51,296 bases of DNA from Prevotella sp. CAG:1031 (lineage in GTDB: Bacteria > Bacteroidota > Bacteroidia > Bacteroidales > Muribaculaceae): assembly GCA_000431215.1 (NCBI GenBank), contig HF985618.1:54673-105968 (forward strand). Reading direction: 5' to 3'. Both the position numbers and the translations under genes were made by a program. Shown here one piece after another: positions 8,104 through 17,304 of the stretch. The notes below the pieces were generated by a model that was not told the origin of the DNA, searched no databases, and saw nothing but the letters and a program-made list of their open reading frames with translations. How positions within the stretch are numbered: the first letter of the stretch is position 1; each line of letters begins with the position of its first letter.

Positions 8104-9333
8104 TTAATAACCGAGAAGCTTGTTGACTCGTTCGTAGTTTGCGTTGTCGTTGAGGCGGTAATATATGTTTTTGAGATATTTCAGAGCGTCATCGAGCTCA
8201 TTGTTGAGCTCATAGGCTTTTTCGAAGTTCTTGGCAGATTCTTTCAGCAGCGGAACAAGAGTCTCGGCTGCGTATTTATTATAGTCGGCCTGGCTCATGT
8301 TGCCTGTAGCCTGATCGAGTGCATCATATTCCTCGGCGAGCACACGGCCGAGATTCAGGTAATTTCCGGGGAAATCAGGGTTGAGTTCGATGCCCTTCTG
8401 GTAATATCCCTTGGCGGCGTCGTTATTTTTGCGACTCTCTTCGAGGATACCGGCCGAATAATAATAGGCTCCGTTGTCGGGGTCGGCGGCAATGGCGTCT
8501 TTCAGCATTTTTGTCGCAGTATCAAAATCCTTATCCTCTATGTAGCCGTTGACTGTCCATTGAAGGAATCGAGGGTCAGATGTGCCGAAACGGTTGAACC
8601 CTTCGCGTGCATATCGTTTCTGGGCTTCTTTGTTTTTGGCGGCGTAAGCAACTGAATAGGCATACTCGAAAAGTTGCGGATTTGTATTGCCGAGGGCTAT
8701 CGATTTGTCAAATGCGGTCATAGCACTGTCAAGTCTGCCGGCCTGCCATGCGGCAAGTCCCTGATTGTAGCGTATCTCGGCAATAACGGTGTCGGGATAA
8801 TGTTTGATATTGCTCTTGGCATAGCGGGGGTTTGAGGGGATGTCAAGCAATGCGTCCCAAGCCTCGTAAGCACCTTCATAATCGCGTGCCTGCCAGAATC
8901 CAACGGCTGCCTGATCGAAATCATTGACGTGGCCCACAATAACGTTGACCATGTCTTTCGAGAATTTCGGTTTTACCTTTCCTTTTGCATTGGGAAGCGA
9001 GTCGTATTCAAAAGCTTTCATGAAGAAATTATAGCCGTCGAGCAGTGAACGTCCCATGGCTTTTGTGTCAATATCTCCACCGAGAGATTTCTGGAGGATG
9101 TAGGCGTCGTAGACATCGAATCCGGTCTTGCCGGGAACATAGTAGGTTTCGGCTGAATTAGCCGTTTCAGGGTTCGTGAATGCGGGTTTCAGTGTCTCTA
9201 CGAGCTTTTTATAGGCATCGTAATCTTTGACACTCTTTGCCTGCTGCTTTACATCTTTCACGAGCTGTGTCTGAGCCGCGGCCGGAGAAGACGCTGCGAG
9301 CAACAATGATGCGATGATAGCTAATTTTTTCAT
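8104..9333 (-). CDS. Secreted tetratricopeptide-repeat protein
   Basis: A 409-residue protein with a clear signal peptide (MKKLAIIASLLLAASSPAAA, cleavage likely after the AAA/Q region), so it acts in the periplasm or at the outer membrane. The mature part is helical with several TPR-like pairs, for example DSAMTAFDKSIALGNTNPQL, DFDTATKMLKDAIAADPDNG and NNDAAKGYYQKGIELNPDFP, ending in NFEKAYELNNELDDALKYLKNIYYRL. No catalytic motif is evident; TPR proteins scaffold protein complexes. It lies 42 bp downstream of gyrA with no promoter visible between them, so it is probably read through from gyrA. I do not recognise a named family. A link to DNA gyrase is not implied, since the product is exported. 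Confidence 0.85.
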   Translation of the reverse strand: MKKLAIIASLLLAASSPAAAQTQLVKDVKQQAKSVKDYDAYKKLVETLKPAFTNPETANSAETYYVPGKTGFDVYDAYILQKSLGGDIDTKAMGRSLLDGYNFFMKAFEYDSLPNAKGKVKPKFSKDMVNVIVGHVNDFDQAAVGFWQARDYEGAYEAWDALLDIPSNPRYAKSNIKHYPDTVIAEIRYNQGLAAWQAGRLDSAMTAFDKSIALGNTNPQLFEYAYSVAYAAKNKEAQKRYAREGFNRFGTSDPRFLQWTVNGYIEDKDFDTATKMLKDAIAADPDNGAYYYSAGILEESRKNNDAAKGYYQKGIELNPDFPGNYLNLGRVLAEEYDALDQATGNMSQADYNKYAAETLVPLLKESAKNFEKAYELNNELDDALKYLKNIYYRLNDNANYERVNKLLGY

Positions 9334-9375
9334 CGTTCGGTTGGTTTTATAGGTTGGTTTTAATAATTAACGATA

Positions 9376-11976
9376 TCAGTCGAGGTCGCCAATGGTAGGG
9401 ATGCCGTCTATTTCGCTGTCATTATCTAATTCTTCGATGTTATCGTCGGTTTGTTCCTCAACATCAGGTTCGTTAATGACTTCCTCGATTATTTCGGTCT
9501 GACTCTCGATCATTTCGTTGTCGACCTCTTCGTCGGGATCGCTGGCAACGCAACATACTGAGGCTATCGAATCGTTGCGGCGTCCGAGATTAATCAGGCG
9601 CACACCCTGAGCCGCGCGCCCCATGACTCTGATTGCCGATGCATTGATGCGCAGGGTGATTCCGCTCTTATTGATGATCATTATGTCGTTGTCATCGTTT
9701 ACGCTGAGGATTCCGACGAGTTTGCCGACCTTCTCTGTCACATTGATCGTCTTTACTCCCTTCGCGCCGCGATTGGTAATGCGATAGGCATCGAGCAACG
9801 AACGCTTTCCATAACCGTTTTCGCTGATAACGAGAACGGTGTTCTGGGTTTCCGGCTCCATACAGATCATGCCTACGACTTCATCGTCGCCGCCGTCGAT
9901 AGTCATGCCGCGGACGCCTGTCGAGACGCGACCCATTTCTCTGACTTTGCTCTCGTCGAAGCGGATAGCCCTGCCGTTTCGGTTTGCCAGAAGTATCTGG
10001 CTGTTGCCGTCAGTGAGGGCGACATTGATAAGCTGATCGTCGGGGCGGATTATGATTCCGTTGACGCCATCGCGACGCGGGCGTGAATATGCTTCGAGTC
10101 TTGTTTTCTTGATTACGCCATTCTTTGTGGCGAAAACGAGATTGTGGGTCGAAGTAAATTCCTTGTCTTCGAGTCCCTTGACGGGAATTACAGCGCTGAT
10201 TTTGTCGTTGGCGTTGATATTCAGAAGATTCTGGATGGCGCGTCCTTTTGAATTCTTGGCTCCCTCAGGGAGTTCATAGACTTTAAGCCAATAGCACCGT
10301 CCGGAGTTCGTGAAGAACAGCAGTGTGGAGTGCATTGACGCCGTATAGATATATTCTATGAAATCAGTGTCGCGTGTATTGCTTCCGCGCACTCCGATAC
10401 CTCCGCGGCCTTGCGCACGGAACATATTAAGCGGCGTGCGCTTGATATATCCCAGGTGGCTTATTGTGATGATCATATCATCGTCGGCATAGAAGTCTTC
10501 GGCGTTGAAATCACCGGCCATATAGTCTATCTTTGTGCAGCGCTCGTCGCCGTATTTGTCGCGGATCTCTTCGAGTTCACTCTTGATGAGATTCCGGCAG
10601 ACAATATCGTCGCTGAGAATGAGCTCAAGACCTTTGATCTGTTCCATAACCTCGTTGTAGGTTTCATGGAGTTTTTCCTGTTCGAGTCCGCTGAGTCGTT
10701 TGAGCTGCATATCGACAACCGCCTGAGCCTGAACATCGCTGAGGCCGAATCTCTCTTTGAGACGCTCGCGCGGATCTTGATCGCGCGGAGTGTTGCGGAT
10801 AATGTTGATAACCTCGTCGATGTTGTCGCTGGCAATGATAAGACCTTCTATGATGTGGGCGCGTTCGCGTGCTTTGCCAAGTTCGAAGCGTGTGCGGCGG
10901 ATAACGACTTCATGGCGATGGTCTACGAAGGCCTGAAGTATTTCCTTTAGGTTGAGAAGCTTCGGACGACCGTTGACAAGTGCGACATTGTTGACCGAGA
11001 ACGAGGCCTGGAGCTGGGTCATCTTATAGAGCTTGTTGAGCACTACGTTTCCGTTGGAATCGCTGCGCAATGTTATGACAATGCGCATGCCCTTATAGTT
11101 ACTCTCATCCTTGATGTCGACAATGTCGTCGAGCTTGTGATCGTTGACGAGGTCGGCGATATATGCCACGAGTTCTGCCTTGTTGACGTTATACGGAATC
11201 TCGGTTATGATGATTTCCTCGTGGTTGTCGACCTGTTCGATTTCGGCTTTGGCGCGTATGATTATTCGGCCGCGACCGGTTTCGTAGGCGTCGCGGACGC
11301 CCTGATAGCCATAAATCGTGCCTCCGGTCGGAAAGTCGGGAGCCGTGACATAATGCATAAGCTCGTCAATCGAAAGCTCGGGATTTTCGAGAAGCGCGAT
11401 AGATGCATTGATGGCCTCTGTCAGATTATGGGGCGGCATATTTGTTGCCATACCAACCGCGATACCGCTTGAACCATTAACAAGAAGATTCGGTATGCGC
11501 GTCGGAAGCACAACAGGTTCCTTACGGGAGTTGTCGTAGTTGGGCTGGAAGTCTACGGTATCTGAATCGATATCGTCAAGCATCTCTTCTCCGATTTTCT
11601 GGAGACGGACTTCAGTGTAACGCATTGCTGCGGCACCGTCGCCATCGACCGAGCCGAAGTTTCCGTGACCGTCGACGAGGCAGTAACGCATTGCCCAGGG
11701 CTGGGCGAGACGAACTACCGTTCCATAGATAGATGAGTCGCCGTGGGGATGGTATTTGGCCATTACGTCGCCGACGCAGTTGGCGGATTTCTTGTGGGGT
11801 TTATCGGAGGTGTTGCCCATTTCGTTCATGCCGAAAAGCACACGGCGGTGAACAGGCTTAAGGCCATCGCGCACATCGGGGAGCGCGCGCGAAACAATCA
11901 CCGACATTGAGTAGTCAATGTAGGCGGTTTTCATCTCTGTTTCGATGTTGACCTTAATAATACGATCTTCTTCCAT
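9376..11976 (-). CDS. gyrA: DNA gyrase subunit A
   Basis: GyrA cleaves and passes DNA to introduce negative supercoils with GyrB. The start is set at ATG 11976 (MEEDRIIKVNIE), giving 866 residues; the open frame extends 13 codons upstream, but that segment overlaps the -7 promoter box. The catalytic tyrosine is Tyr120 in AAAMRYTE. The quinolone-resistance region reads HPHGDSSIYG (77-85 and flanks), with Ser81 at the position of E. coli Ser83 and Gly85 where E. coli has Asp87. The GyrA box appears as QGRGGIG before the beta-pinwheel repeats, separating it from ParC. The protein ends in a strongly acidic tail of about 55 residues (EEVDNEMIESQ onward), known in other GyrAs to modulate supercoiling. 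Confidence 0.97.
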   Translation of the reverse strand: MEEDRIIKVNIETEMKTAYIDYSMSVIVSRALPDVRDGLKPVHRRVLFGMNEMGNTSDKPHKKSANCVGDVMAKYHPHGDSSIYGTVVRLAQPWAMRYCLVDGHGNFGSVDGDGAAAMRYTEVRLQKIGEEMLDDIDSDTVDFQPNYDNSRKEPVVLPTRIPNLLVNGSSGIAVGMATNMPPHNLTEAINASIALLENPELSIDELMHYVTAPDFPTGGTIYGYQGVRDAYETGRGRIIIRAKAEIEQVDNHEEIIITEIPYNVNKAELVAYIADLVNDHKLDDIVDIKDESNYKGMRIVITLRSDSNGNVVLNKLYKMTQLQASFSVNNVALVNGRPKLLNLKEILQAFVDHRHEVVIRRTRFELGKARERAHIIEGLIIASDNIDEVINIIRNTPRDQDPRERLKERFGLSDVQAQAVVDMQLKRLSGLEQEKLHETYNEVMEQIKGLELILSDDIVCRNLIKSELEEIRDKYGDERCTKIDYMAGDFNAEDFYADDDMIITISHLGYIKRTPLNMFRAQGRGGIGVRGSNTRDTDFIEYIYTASMHSTLLFFTNSGRCYWLKVYELPEGAKNSKGRAIQNLLNINANDKISAVIPVKGLEDKEFTSTHNLVFATKNGVIKKTRLEAYSRPRRDGVNGIIIRPDDQLINVALTDGNSQILLANRNGRAIRFDESKVREMGRVSTGVRGMTIDGGDDEVVGMICMEPETQNTVLVISENGYGKRSLLDAYRITNRGAKGVKTINVTEKVGKLVGILSVNDDNDIMIINKSGITLRINASAIRVMGRAAQGVRLINLGRRNDSIASVCCVASDPDEEVDNEMIESQTEIIEEVINEPDVEEQTDDNIEELDNDSEIDGIPTIGDLD

Positions 11977-12014
11977 TATATGTCCTTTGTTGAATACATT
12001 CGAAAATTGGCACA

Positions 12015-12022
12015 CAAAGGTA
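12015..12022 (-). promoter_or_regulatory. Probable gyrA -7 promoter element
   Basis: TACCTTTG on the minus strand matches TAnnTTTG, 38 bp upstream of the chosen gyrA ATG. No good TTTG lies at 19-21 bp, so only the -7 half is convincing. It overlaps the first codon of the longest open frame and thereby argues for the downstream start. Confidence 0.6.
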
Positions 12023-12211
12023 AGAATTTTTCATGACATAGCGAACGCCTGAGCCCCAAATTTTGGGCTAAAATCCTTTTCGACAGCGCGAGATTGATTT
12101 TTACACGTTTCGAGGCTCAGCCGCAGTTTAAATGAGCCGTGTCGCGGAAGCTTTAAATGTTATTAACTATTTCAGACGGTAATAATGGTATGGTTTTTGT
12201 TGGGTTTTATG
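12023..12211. other. gyrA-lon divergent intergenic region
   Basis: Non-coding space between the two divergent promoters. It holds an imperfect dyad AGCCCCAAATTTTGGGCT (12052-12069) and a GGCTCA/TGAGCC pair with a 13-nt spacer near 12112-12136. Neither follows a gene end, so they are not terminators; they could be operators or chance. Nothing else recognised. Confidence 0.4.
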
Positions 12212-12219
12212 TAACTTTG
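12212..12219 (+). promoter_or_regulatory. Probable lon -7 promoter element
   Basis: TAACTTTG fits TAnnTTTG. Transcription from it would start near 12225, which leaves ATG 12229 almost without leader and favours ATG 12253 as the translation start. No TTTG at the expected -33 spacing. I see no obvious CIRCE or other heat-shock operator. Confidence 0.55.
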
Positions 12220-12252
12220 AATTCAATTATGAAACGACATAGCATTTTGACC

Positions 12253-14619
12253 ATGACGAGCAGTGAAAAGCCCGTCCTTGAACATGCAGATTCTGTTGAT
12301 ACGACCGATCTGCCGTTGCTTCCTTTGCGCGACACAGTTCTCTTTCCAGGAGTTGTGTTTCCCGTTCAACTTGGACGGGAAGCATCGCTAAAAGTGGCTC
12401 GGGCCTCGTCTGACAATCATATAATAATAGGTGTGGTAGCCCAGAAAGATCCTTCGACTGAGCATCCGAAGGTTCCTGAAGATTTCCATTCTTACGGAGT
12501 CCTGGCAACAGTAATAAATGTATTTGATCTTCCCGACGGTTCGTCGACGGCTTTAGTCCATGCAGGCGACCGGTTCCAGATTCTGGGTCCCGGACGTGGA
12601 GCTGTTGTGCCCGGTGTCCCTGCTGCCACAGTTAAGATTACCCCCGAGACCCACGCCCGGCGTTCCGACAGGGAATATCTGGCAATGGTATCGCTTATCA
12701 GGAAAATAATCACCTCTCTGGTAGTCGATCCTGAATCGGGAGAACGCTCTGTTGAGCTTGAGAATAATCTAAACAATCTTTCGGGGCCTGAGGAACAGGT
12801 CAATTTCGTCATCTGCCATTCACCTATTGATGTAGCTAAAAAGATTGAGCTGCTGTCGCTTACGCGCGCAAAAGAGCGTGCTGAGATGTTGCTGACAATT
12901 CTATCGCAGCACGAGCAGCTCCAGCGTGTGATGGAGACTGTTAAAGAACGCACGAGACGGAATCTTGAAGAAGGCCAGCGTAACGCTTTTCTGCAGGCCC
13001 AGCTTGAGAGTATCCGCACTGAACTTTACGGGGACAATGACGACGCAACGAATCTTCGGAAACGTGCTGCCGAGACGAAGTTCCCCGAAGATGTGGCACG
13101 TCTTTTTGAGAAGGAGGTATCAAAACTCGAGCGTCTGAATCCGTCGAGTCCCGATTATGCCGTCCAGTATTCTTATCTGGAAACCCTGCTTGATCTCCCG
13201 TGGAATACTGAAACACCTGTATCTACTGATTTTAATCGGGCCGAAGAGGTGTTGAATGCCGATCACTACGGACTCGAAAAGGTAAAGGAGCGGGTTCTCG
13301 AACAGCTTGCGGTTATAATGCATACTCCCCAGAAAAAGTCTCCTATCATTTGTCTTGTGGGAGCTCCGGGTGTAGGTAAGACATCGTTGGGACGCAGCAT
13401 CGCCTCTGCGCTCGGACGAAAATACCGGCGTGTTTCTTTAGGTGGCCTTCATGACGAAGCTGAGGTGCGCGGGCATCGCCGCACTTATATAGGCGCAATG
13501 CCCGGACGCATTATCGACGCAATGCGCCGGTGCGGGTCGTCAAATCCGCTTTTGCTGCTTGATGAGATCGACAAGATAGGTAATGATTTCCGAGGCGACC
13601 CTTCGGCAGCTCTGCTTGAGGTCCTCGATCCGGAGCAGAATTCTCATTTCCACGATAACTATGTCGATATTGACTATGATCTGTCGAAGGTAATGTTTAT
13701 TGCAACGGCCAATACTCTTTCGACAGTGCCCCAGCCTCTCATCGACCGAATGGAGGTGATCGACATGGCGGGTTATCTTCTTGAAGAGAAAATCGAGATC
13801 GCTCTCAGGCATCTTGTCCCCAGAGCATTGGAGGCCAACGGATATACTACCGACGAAATCCTCTTTGAACGCGAGGCAATTATCAAAATTATCGAGGGTT
13901 ACACTGCCGAAAGCGGTGTCCGCCAGCTTGAGAAGCAGATTTCGGCGATTGTTAGAAAAATCGTTTTAAAGAAAATGCGTTCAGGAGAGCAGATTACCAC
14001 AGTGACATCCGATGATGTTGTTAAGATGCTCGGCGTTGAGCGATATACACGCGACCGTTATGAGACCGGTGTTATTCCCGGCGTAGCAACCGGGCTTGCC
14101 TGGACAGCTGTCGGCGGCGAAATTTTATTTATTGAATCCTCTTTTGCCAAAGGTAAAGGCGAGAAACTGACACTGACAGGTAATCTCGGCGATGTTATGA
14201 AAGAATCGGCTATGATTGCTCTCCAGTATGTCAGGGCGCATACCGATATATTCGACATAGACGCATCGCGTTTCGACGATGCGACTCTACATATCCATGT
14301 TCCTGAAGGTGCCATCCCCAAAGACGGGCCTTCGGCCGGAATAACCATGGCTACGTCAATTATTTCCGCAGCGACGAAGCGCCCGGTTAAAGCGCGTCTG
14401 GCTATGACGGGAGAAATCACGCTTCGAGGTAAAGTGCTCCCTGTCGGAGGCATAAAAGAAAAGATACTTGCGGCTAAACGGGCTGGTATAACCGAAATTG
14501 TCCTTTCTGAACAGAATCGTAAGGACATCGAAGACATTCGCGCAGATTATCTCGAAGGGCTGACTTTCCATTATGTCGGTCGTGTCGAGGAAGTCGTGAA
14601 GATCGCTCTTGAAAACTGA
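12253..14619 (+). CDS. lon: ATP-dependent protease Lon
   Basis: A 788-residue Lon protease degrading misfolded and regulatory proteins in the cytoplasm. The N-terminal substrate-binding domain starts with LPLLPLRDTVLFPGVVFPV, followed by a coiled-coil region (HEQLQRVMETVKERTRRNLEEGQ), an AAA+ module with Walker A GAPGVGKT (370-377) and Walker B LLLLDEIDK, and a Ser-Lys peptidase domain with Ser694 in PKDGPSAG and Lys737 in GGIKEKIL. ATG 12253 was chosen because upstream candidates lie in or next to the -7 box. It is divergent from gyrA and is followed by nnr after 70 bp, which has its own -7 box. Confidence 0.97.
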   Translation: MTSSEKPVLEHADSVDTTDLPLLPLRDTVLFPGVVFPVQLGREASLKVARASSDNHIIIGVVAQKDPSTEHPKVPEDFHSYGVLATVINVFDLPDGSSTALVHAGDRFQILGPGRGAVVPGVPAATVKITPETHARRSDREYLAMVSLIRKIITSLVVDPESGERSVELENNLNNLSGPEEQVNFVICHSPIDVAKKIELLSLTRAKERAEMLLTILSQHEQLQRVMETVKERTRRNLEEGQRNAFLQAQLESIRTELYGDNDDATNLRKRAAETKFPEDVARLFEKEVSKLERLNPSSPDYAVQYSYLETLLDLPWNTETPVSTDFNRAEEVLNADHYGLEKVKERVLEQLAVIMHTPQKKSPIICLVGAPGVGKTSLGRSIASALGRKYRRVSLGGLHDEAEVRGHRRTYIGAMPGRIIDAMRRCGSSNPLLLLDEIDKIGNDFRGDPSAALLEVLDPEQNSHFHDNYVDIDYDLSKVMFIATANTLSTVPQPLIDRMEVIDMAGYLLEEKIEIALRHLVPRALEANGYTTDEILFEREAIIKIIEGYTAESGVRQLEKQISAIVRKIVLKKMRSGEQITTVTSDDVVKMLGVERYTRDRYETGVIPGVATGLAWTAVGGEILFIESSFAKGKGEKLTLTGNLGDVMKESAMIALQYVRAHTDIFDIDASRFDDATLHIHVPEGAIPKDGPSAGITMATSIISAATKRPVKARLAMTGEITLRGKVLPVGGIKEKILAAKRAGITEIVLSEQNRKDIEDIRADYLEGLTFHYVGRVEEVVKIALEN

Positions 14620-14666
14620 CAAATGATTTTTTCAGCCGCTATGGCGTATATGTCGGCGGAGTTGGC

Positions 14667-14674
14667 TATCTTTG
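14667..14674 (+). promoter_or_regulatory. Probable -7 element for the nnr operon
   Basis: TATCTTTG ends 15 bp before the nnr ATG (14690), so the transcript leader would be only about 10 nt. The longest open frame begins with a TTG inside this box, which rules that start out. No TTTG at the proper -33 distance is seen. Confidence 0.6.
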
Positions 14675-14689
14675 CAAAAATATCGCGAT

Positions 14690-16213
14690 ATGAAAATTTT
14701 CACAAAAGAGGAACGTGCTGCCCTCGACCGTTATTCTGTCGAGGAAGAGGGTGTTAGCGTTTCCGAACTCATAAATCGCTTCGCTGAAGGTGTGACTGCT
14801 GAAGTCATGAAGCGCCTGCGGCCGGCGCAGCCTGTGACAGTATTCGCGGGCCCCGGTAATAATGGCGCCGACGCATTGGCCGTTGCCCGTATGCTGATTG
14901 ATCAGGGGGTTGATCCGTTGGTCTATCTTTTTAATGTGCGAGGCAACAGCCTGACACGCGACTGCCGCGATCAGCGCGAAATGCTTCTTGCTACCCGTAG
15001 AGTAAGGCTTATAGAGATAATCGATTCGATGGAACCGCCGCAGTTGTCGCGCGACCATCTTATTATTGACGGCCTTTTCGGTTCGGGATTGCGTAATCCT
15101 CTCAGTGGCGGATTCATGACGCTTGTGCGTGAGATCAACGAGTCAGGTGCCGATGTCGTTTCGATAGACCTTCCGTCAGGACTTTTCCCCGACTGGAATC
15201 CGAATTCGATATCTCGCAATATTGTTCATGCCAATCTTACGGTTGCAGCAGAGTATCCAAGATTGTCATATTTTATTGCCGACAATGCATCTTTGGTCGG
15301 TCAGGTTAAGTTGATAAGCGTCGGGTTAAGCAAGACTTATGCTGCCGATGTGCCGGCCAAATATCATCTTGTCGAATCGGCCGACGTAACGAGAGTCCTT
15401 CGTCTACGCAATCCATTTTCAACCAAAGATGACTACGGAACAGCTTTGCTTGTGGCCGGAAGCTATGGAATGATGGGGGCTGCTCAGTTTGCCGCCCGGG
15501 GCGCCCTGCGCGCCGGTGTCGGCCGGCTGTTGATCCATTCGGCCCGTTGTGGCTTTAATATTCTTCAGACTGCGGTTCCCGAGGCAATGTTCCTTCCGGA
15601 CAAAAACGACATAGTCGTCAGTGACATTGTAATTAACCGTGAATATTCCGCCATCGGAGTCGGGTCGGGACTTGGAACTGCCGATGCGACAGTTCTCGCT
15701 CTCGATTCGTTTTTGAAAAAATATCGGATGCCGACGGTTCTCGATGCCGATGCTCTGAATTGTATCGCACGTCGTCCATCAATGCTCAATTCGCTTGTCC
15801 CGGGTTCAATTCTTACGCCTCATGCCGGTGAGTTCGACAGGCTTTTCGGCCAGCAGCAGTCGGCGGAGGCCCGACTGATTAAGGGTGTGGAGATCGCCCG
15901 TAAGTATAAAATTACATTGATACTTAAAGGTCATTACACAGCCGTTATCCGTCAGGACGGCAAGATATTCTTCAATTCTTCCGGTGGCCCTGCAATGGCT
16001 ACCCCCGGATCAGGTGATGTGCTGACCGGCATTGTGACGGGTCTTTTGGCTCAGCATTACGAACCTCAGATTGCGTCTGTTGCCGGAGTCTATATCCACG
16101 GTCTTGCAGGTGACATCGCCGCACGTGATCTTGGGCCTTATAGTGTCAATGCTTCAGATATAGCCGATGCCATAGCCCCGGCTATTAAATCACTACTAAT
16201 TACCCGACAATGA
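14690..16213 (+). CDS. nnr: Bifunctional NAD(P)H-hydrate repair enzyme (epimerase/dehydratase) Nnr
   Basis: A 507-residue fusion that repairs hydrated NAD(P)H. The N-terminal YjeF_N epimerase domain (about 1-215) has FAGPGNNGADALAVARML and the later DGLFGSGLRNPLSG and VVSIDLPSGL segments. The C-terminal ADP/ATP-dependent dehydratase domain (about 230-500) has GSYGMMGAAQFAARGALRAG, VLDADALN, LTPHAGEF and the catalytic-site motif GSGDVLTG with Asp443. Length and two-domain order match the bacterial Nnr. It heads a seven-gene operon to hemW; its stop overlaps the start of the DUF4831 gene by 4 bp. Confidence 0.95.
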   Translation: MKIFTKEERAALDRYSVEEEGVSVSELINRFAEGVTAEVMKRLRPAQPVTVFAGPGNNGADALAVARMLIDQGVDPLVYLFNVRGNSLTRDCRDQREMLLATRRVRLIEIIDSMEPPQLSRDHLIIDGLFGSGLRNPLSGGFMTLVREINESGADVVSIDLPSGLFPDWNPNSISRNIVHANLTVAAEYPRLSYFIADNASLVGQVKLISVGLSKTYAADVPAKYHLVESADVTRVLRLRNPFSTKDDYGTALLVAGSYGMMGAAQFAARGALRAGVGRLLIHSARCGFNILQTAVPEAMFLPDKNDIVVSDIVINREYSAIGVGSGLGTADATVLALDSFLKKYRMPTVLDADALNCIARRPSMLNSLVPGSILTPHAGEFDRLFGQQQSAEARLIKGVEIARKYKITLILKGHYTAVIRQDGKIFFNSSGGPAMATPGSGDVLTGIVTGLLAQHYEPQIASVAGVYIHGLAGDIAARDLGPYSVNASDIADAIAPAIKSLLITRQ

Positions 16214-17304
16214 AATTCAAATCGATATTTCTTATCATTTTCACGGCTGTGACCCTTGTACCTGTGTCAGCTCAGACTACTCAGAAACTGACAGCCAATA
16301 AACTTCGTGAATATGGACTTGAATATGTTTTGCCGCAGACGCGATTAAATGTTACTCTCGCCGCGCGCAAAACAGTCAGTGAACCCGGTGAATTTGCTCT
16401 CTATGCAAAAAAGTATCTTCATATCGACCCGATTCTGAAACCGTCGACAAGCTGGGAACTCGCTGATGCGGAACTCCAGATCGATGCCGTAGCCGATGAT
16501 TCCGAACGTTGGCTCGTTCAGTTTAAATCCGGTTCCACTCCGTTTATTATTGTTACTGAACAAGGATTCCCGGTCTGTGTAAATGACGAGAGTTATAACC
16601 CCGACCCTGTTGCCCCCCCTACCCTGCGGTCTGTCGCAGCCGAGCCTACCGCGCTCGAACTTCCTGCCGCTCGAGAAGCGATGACTGAAGAGATGCTTCG
16701 CAGCAATTCTTCGGCCAAACGCGCGGAACTTGCTGCGGCACGTATTTATGAGATACGGCAGCAGCGCAGTGATATTATTTCCGGTCAGGCCGACGCTATG
16801 CCTGCCGATGGTCAGGCAATGAAGCTTGTGCTCGATGCATTATCGCAACAGGAAGCTGCCTTGACCGCTATGTTCGCAGGAACAAAGAAGACGTCTACCG
16901 AAGTTATTACCGTCAGTGTAGATCCTCCCATGGGCGATGATGCCACTCGTTTTGTTGTCGCGCGTCTGTCGGCGACTGACGGTCTTGTCGGAGCCGATGA
17001 CCTGTCAGGTCAGCCGATTTATATTGAATTTACTGATATTGCGACATCTGAGCTACCCGTCAACGAAAAGGGTGAAACTAAAACATTCCCTAAAGGCGGA
17101 CTTGCTTACAGGATTCCCGGAGAGGCAACTGCAATAGTTTCTTTTGATAGCAGAGAATTAGCCAAAGAACGCTTTAGTGTTGCCCAGTACGGTGTCGTAT
17201 TTGGTCTTGAACCGGCTTTGTTCACTGATAAGAAAGCACCTGCGTATCTTCGTTTCAATCCTCTTTCGGGGAGTGTCCGTGAATTAGGAACCTTGGCACA
17301 ATGA
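16210..17304 (+). CDS. Exported DUF4831 family protein
   Basis: A 364-residue protein with a signal peptide (MKFKSIFLIIFTAVTLVPVSAQ, cut near SAQ). The early mature segment EYVLPQTRLNVTLAARKTVSEP followed by YAKKYLHIDPILKP resembles the DUF4831 pattern of Bacteroidetes, whose function is unknown. The middle (APPTLRSVAAEPTALELPAAREA) is a Pro/Ala-rich linker, then a helical stretch and a beta-rich C-terminal part. No catalytic motif seen. It overlaps nnr by 4 bp and the RNA methyltransferase by 4 bp (ATGA at both joins), so it is firmly embedded in this operon although it is the only exported product there. Family assignment is from memory of its sequence style, so moderate. Confidence 0.72.
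   Translation: MKFKSIFLIIFTAVTLVPVSAQTTQKLTANKLREYGLEYVLPQTRLNVTLAARKTVSEPGEFALYAKKYLHIDPILKPSTSWELADAELQIDAVADDSERWLVQFKSGSTPFIIVTEQGFPVCVNDESYNPDPVAPPTLRSVAAEPTALELPAAREAMTEEMLRSNSSAKRAELAAARIYEIRQQRSDIISGQADAMPADGQAMKLVLDALSQQEAALTAMFAGTKKTSTEVITVSVDPPMGDDATRFVVARLSATDGLVGADDLSGQPIYIEFTDIATSELPVNEKGETKTFPKGGLAYRIPGEATAIVSFDSRELAKERFSVAQYGVVFGLEPALFTDKKAPAYLRFNPLSGSVRELGTLAQ

Noticed and set aside
10411..10950. Plus-strand frame of 179 codons
   Set aside because: Antisense shadow of gyrA with no recognisable protein features.
12157..12252. N-terminal extension of Lon
   Set aside because: The -7 box TAACTTTG lies inside it, so transcription begins downstream.
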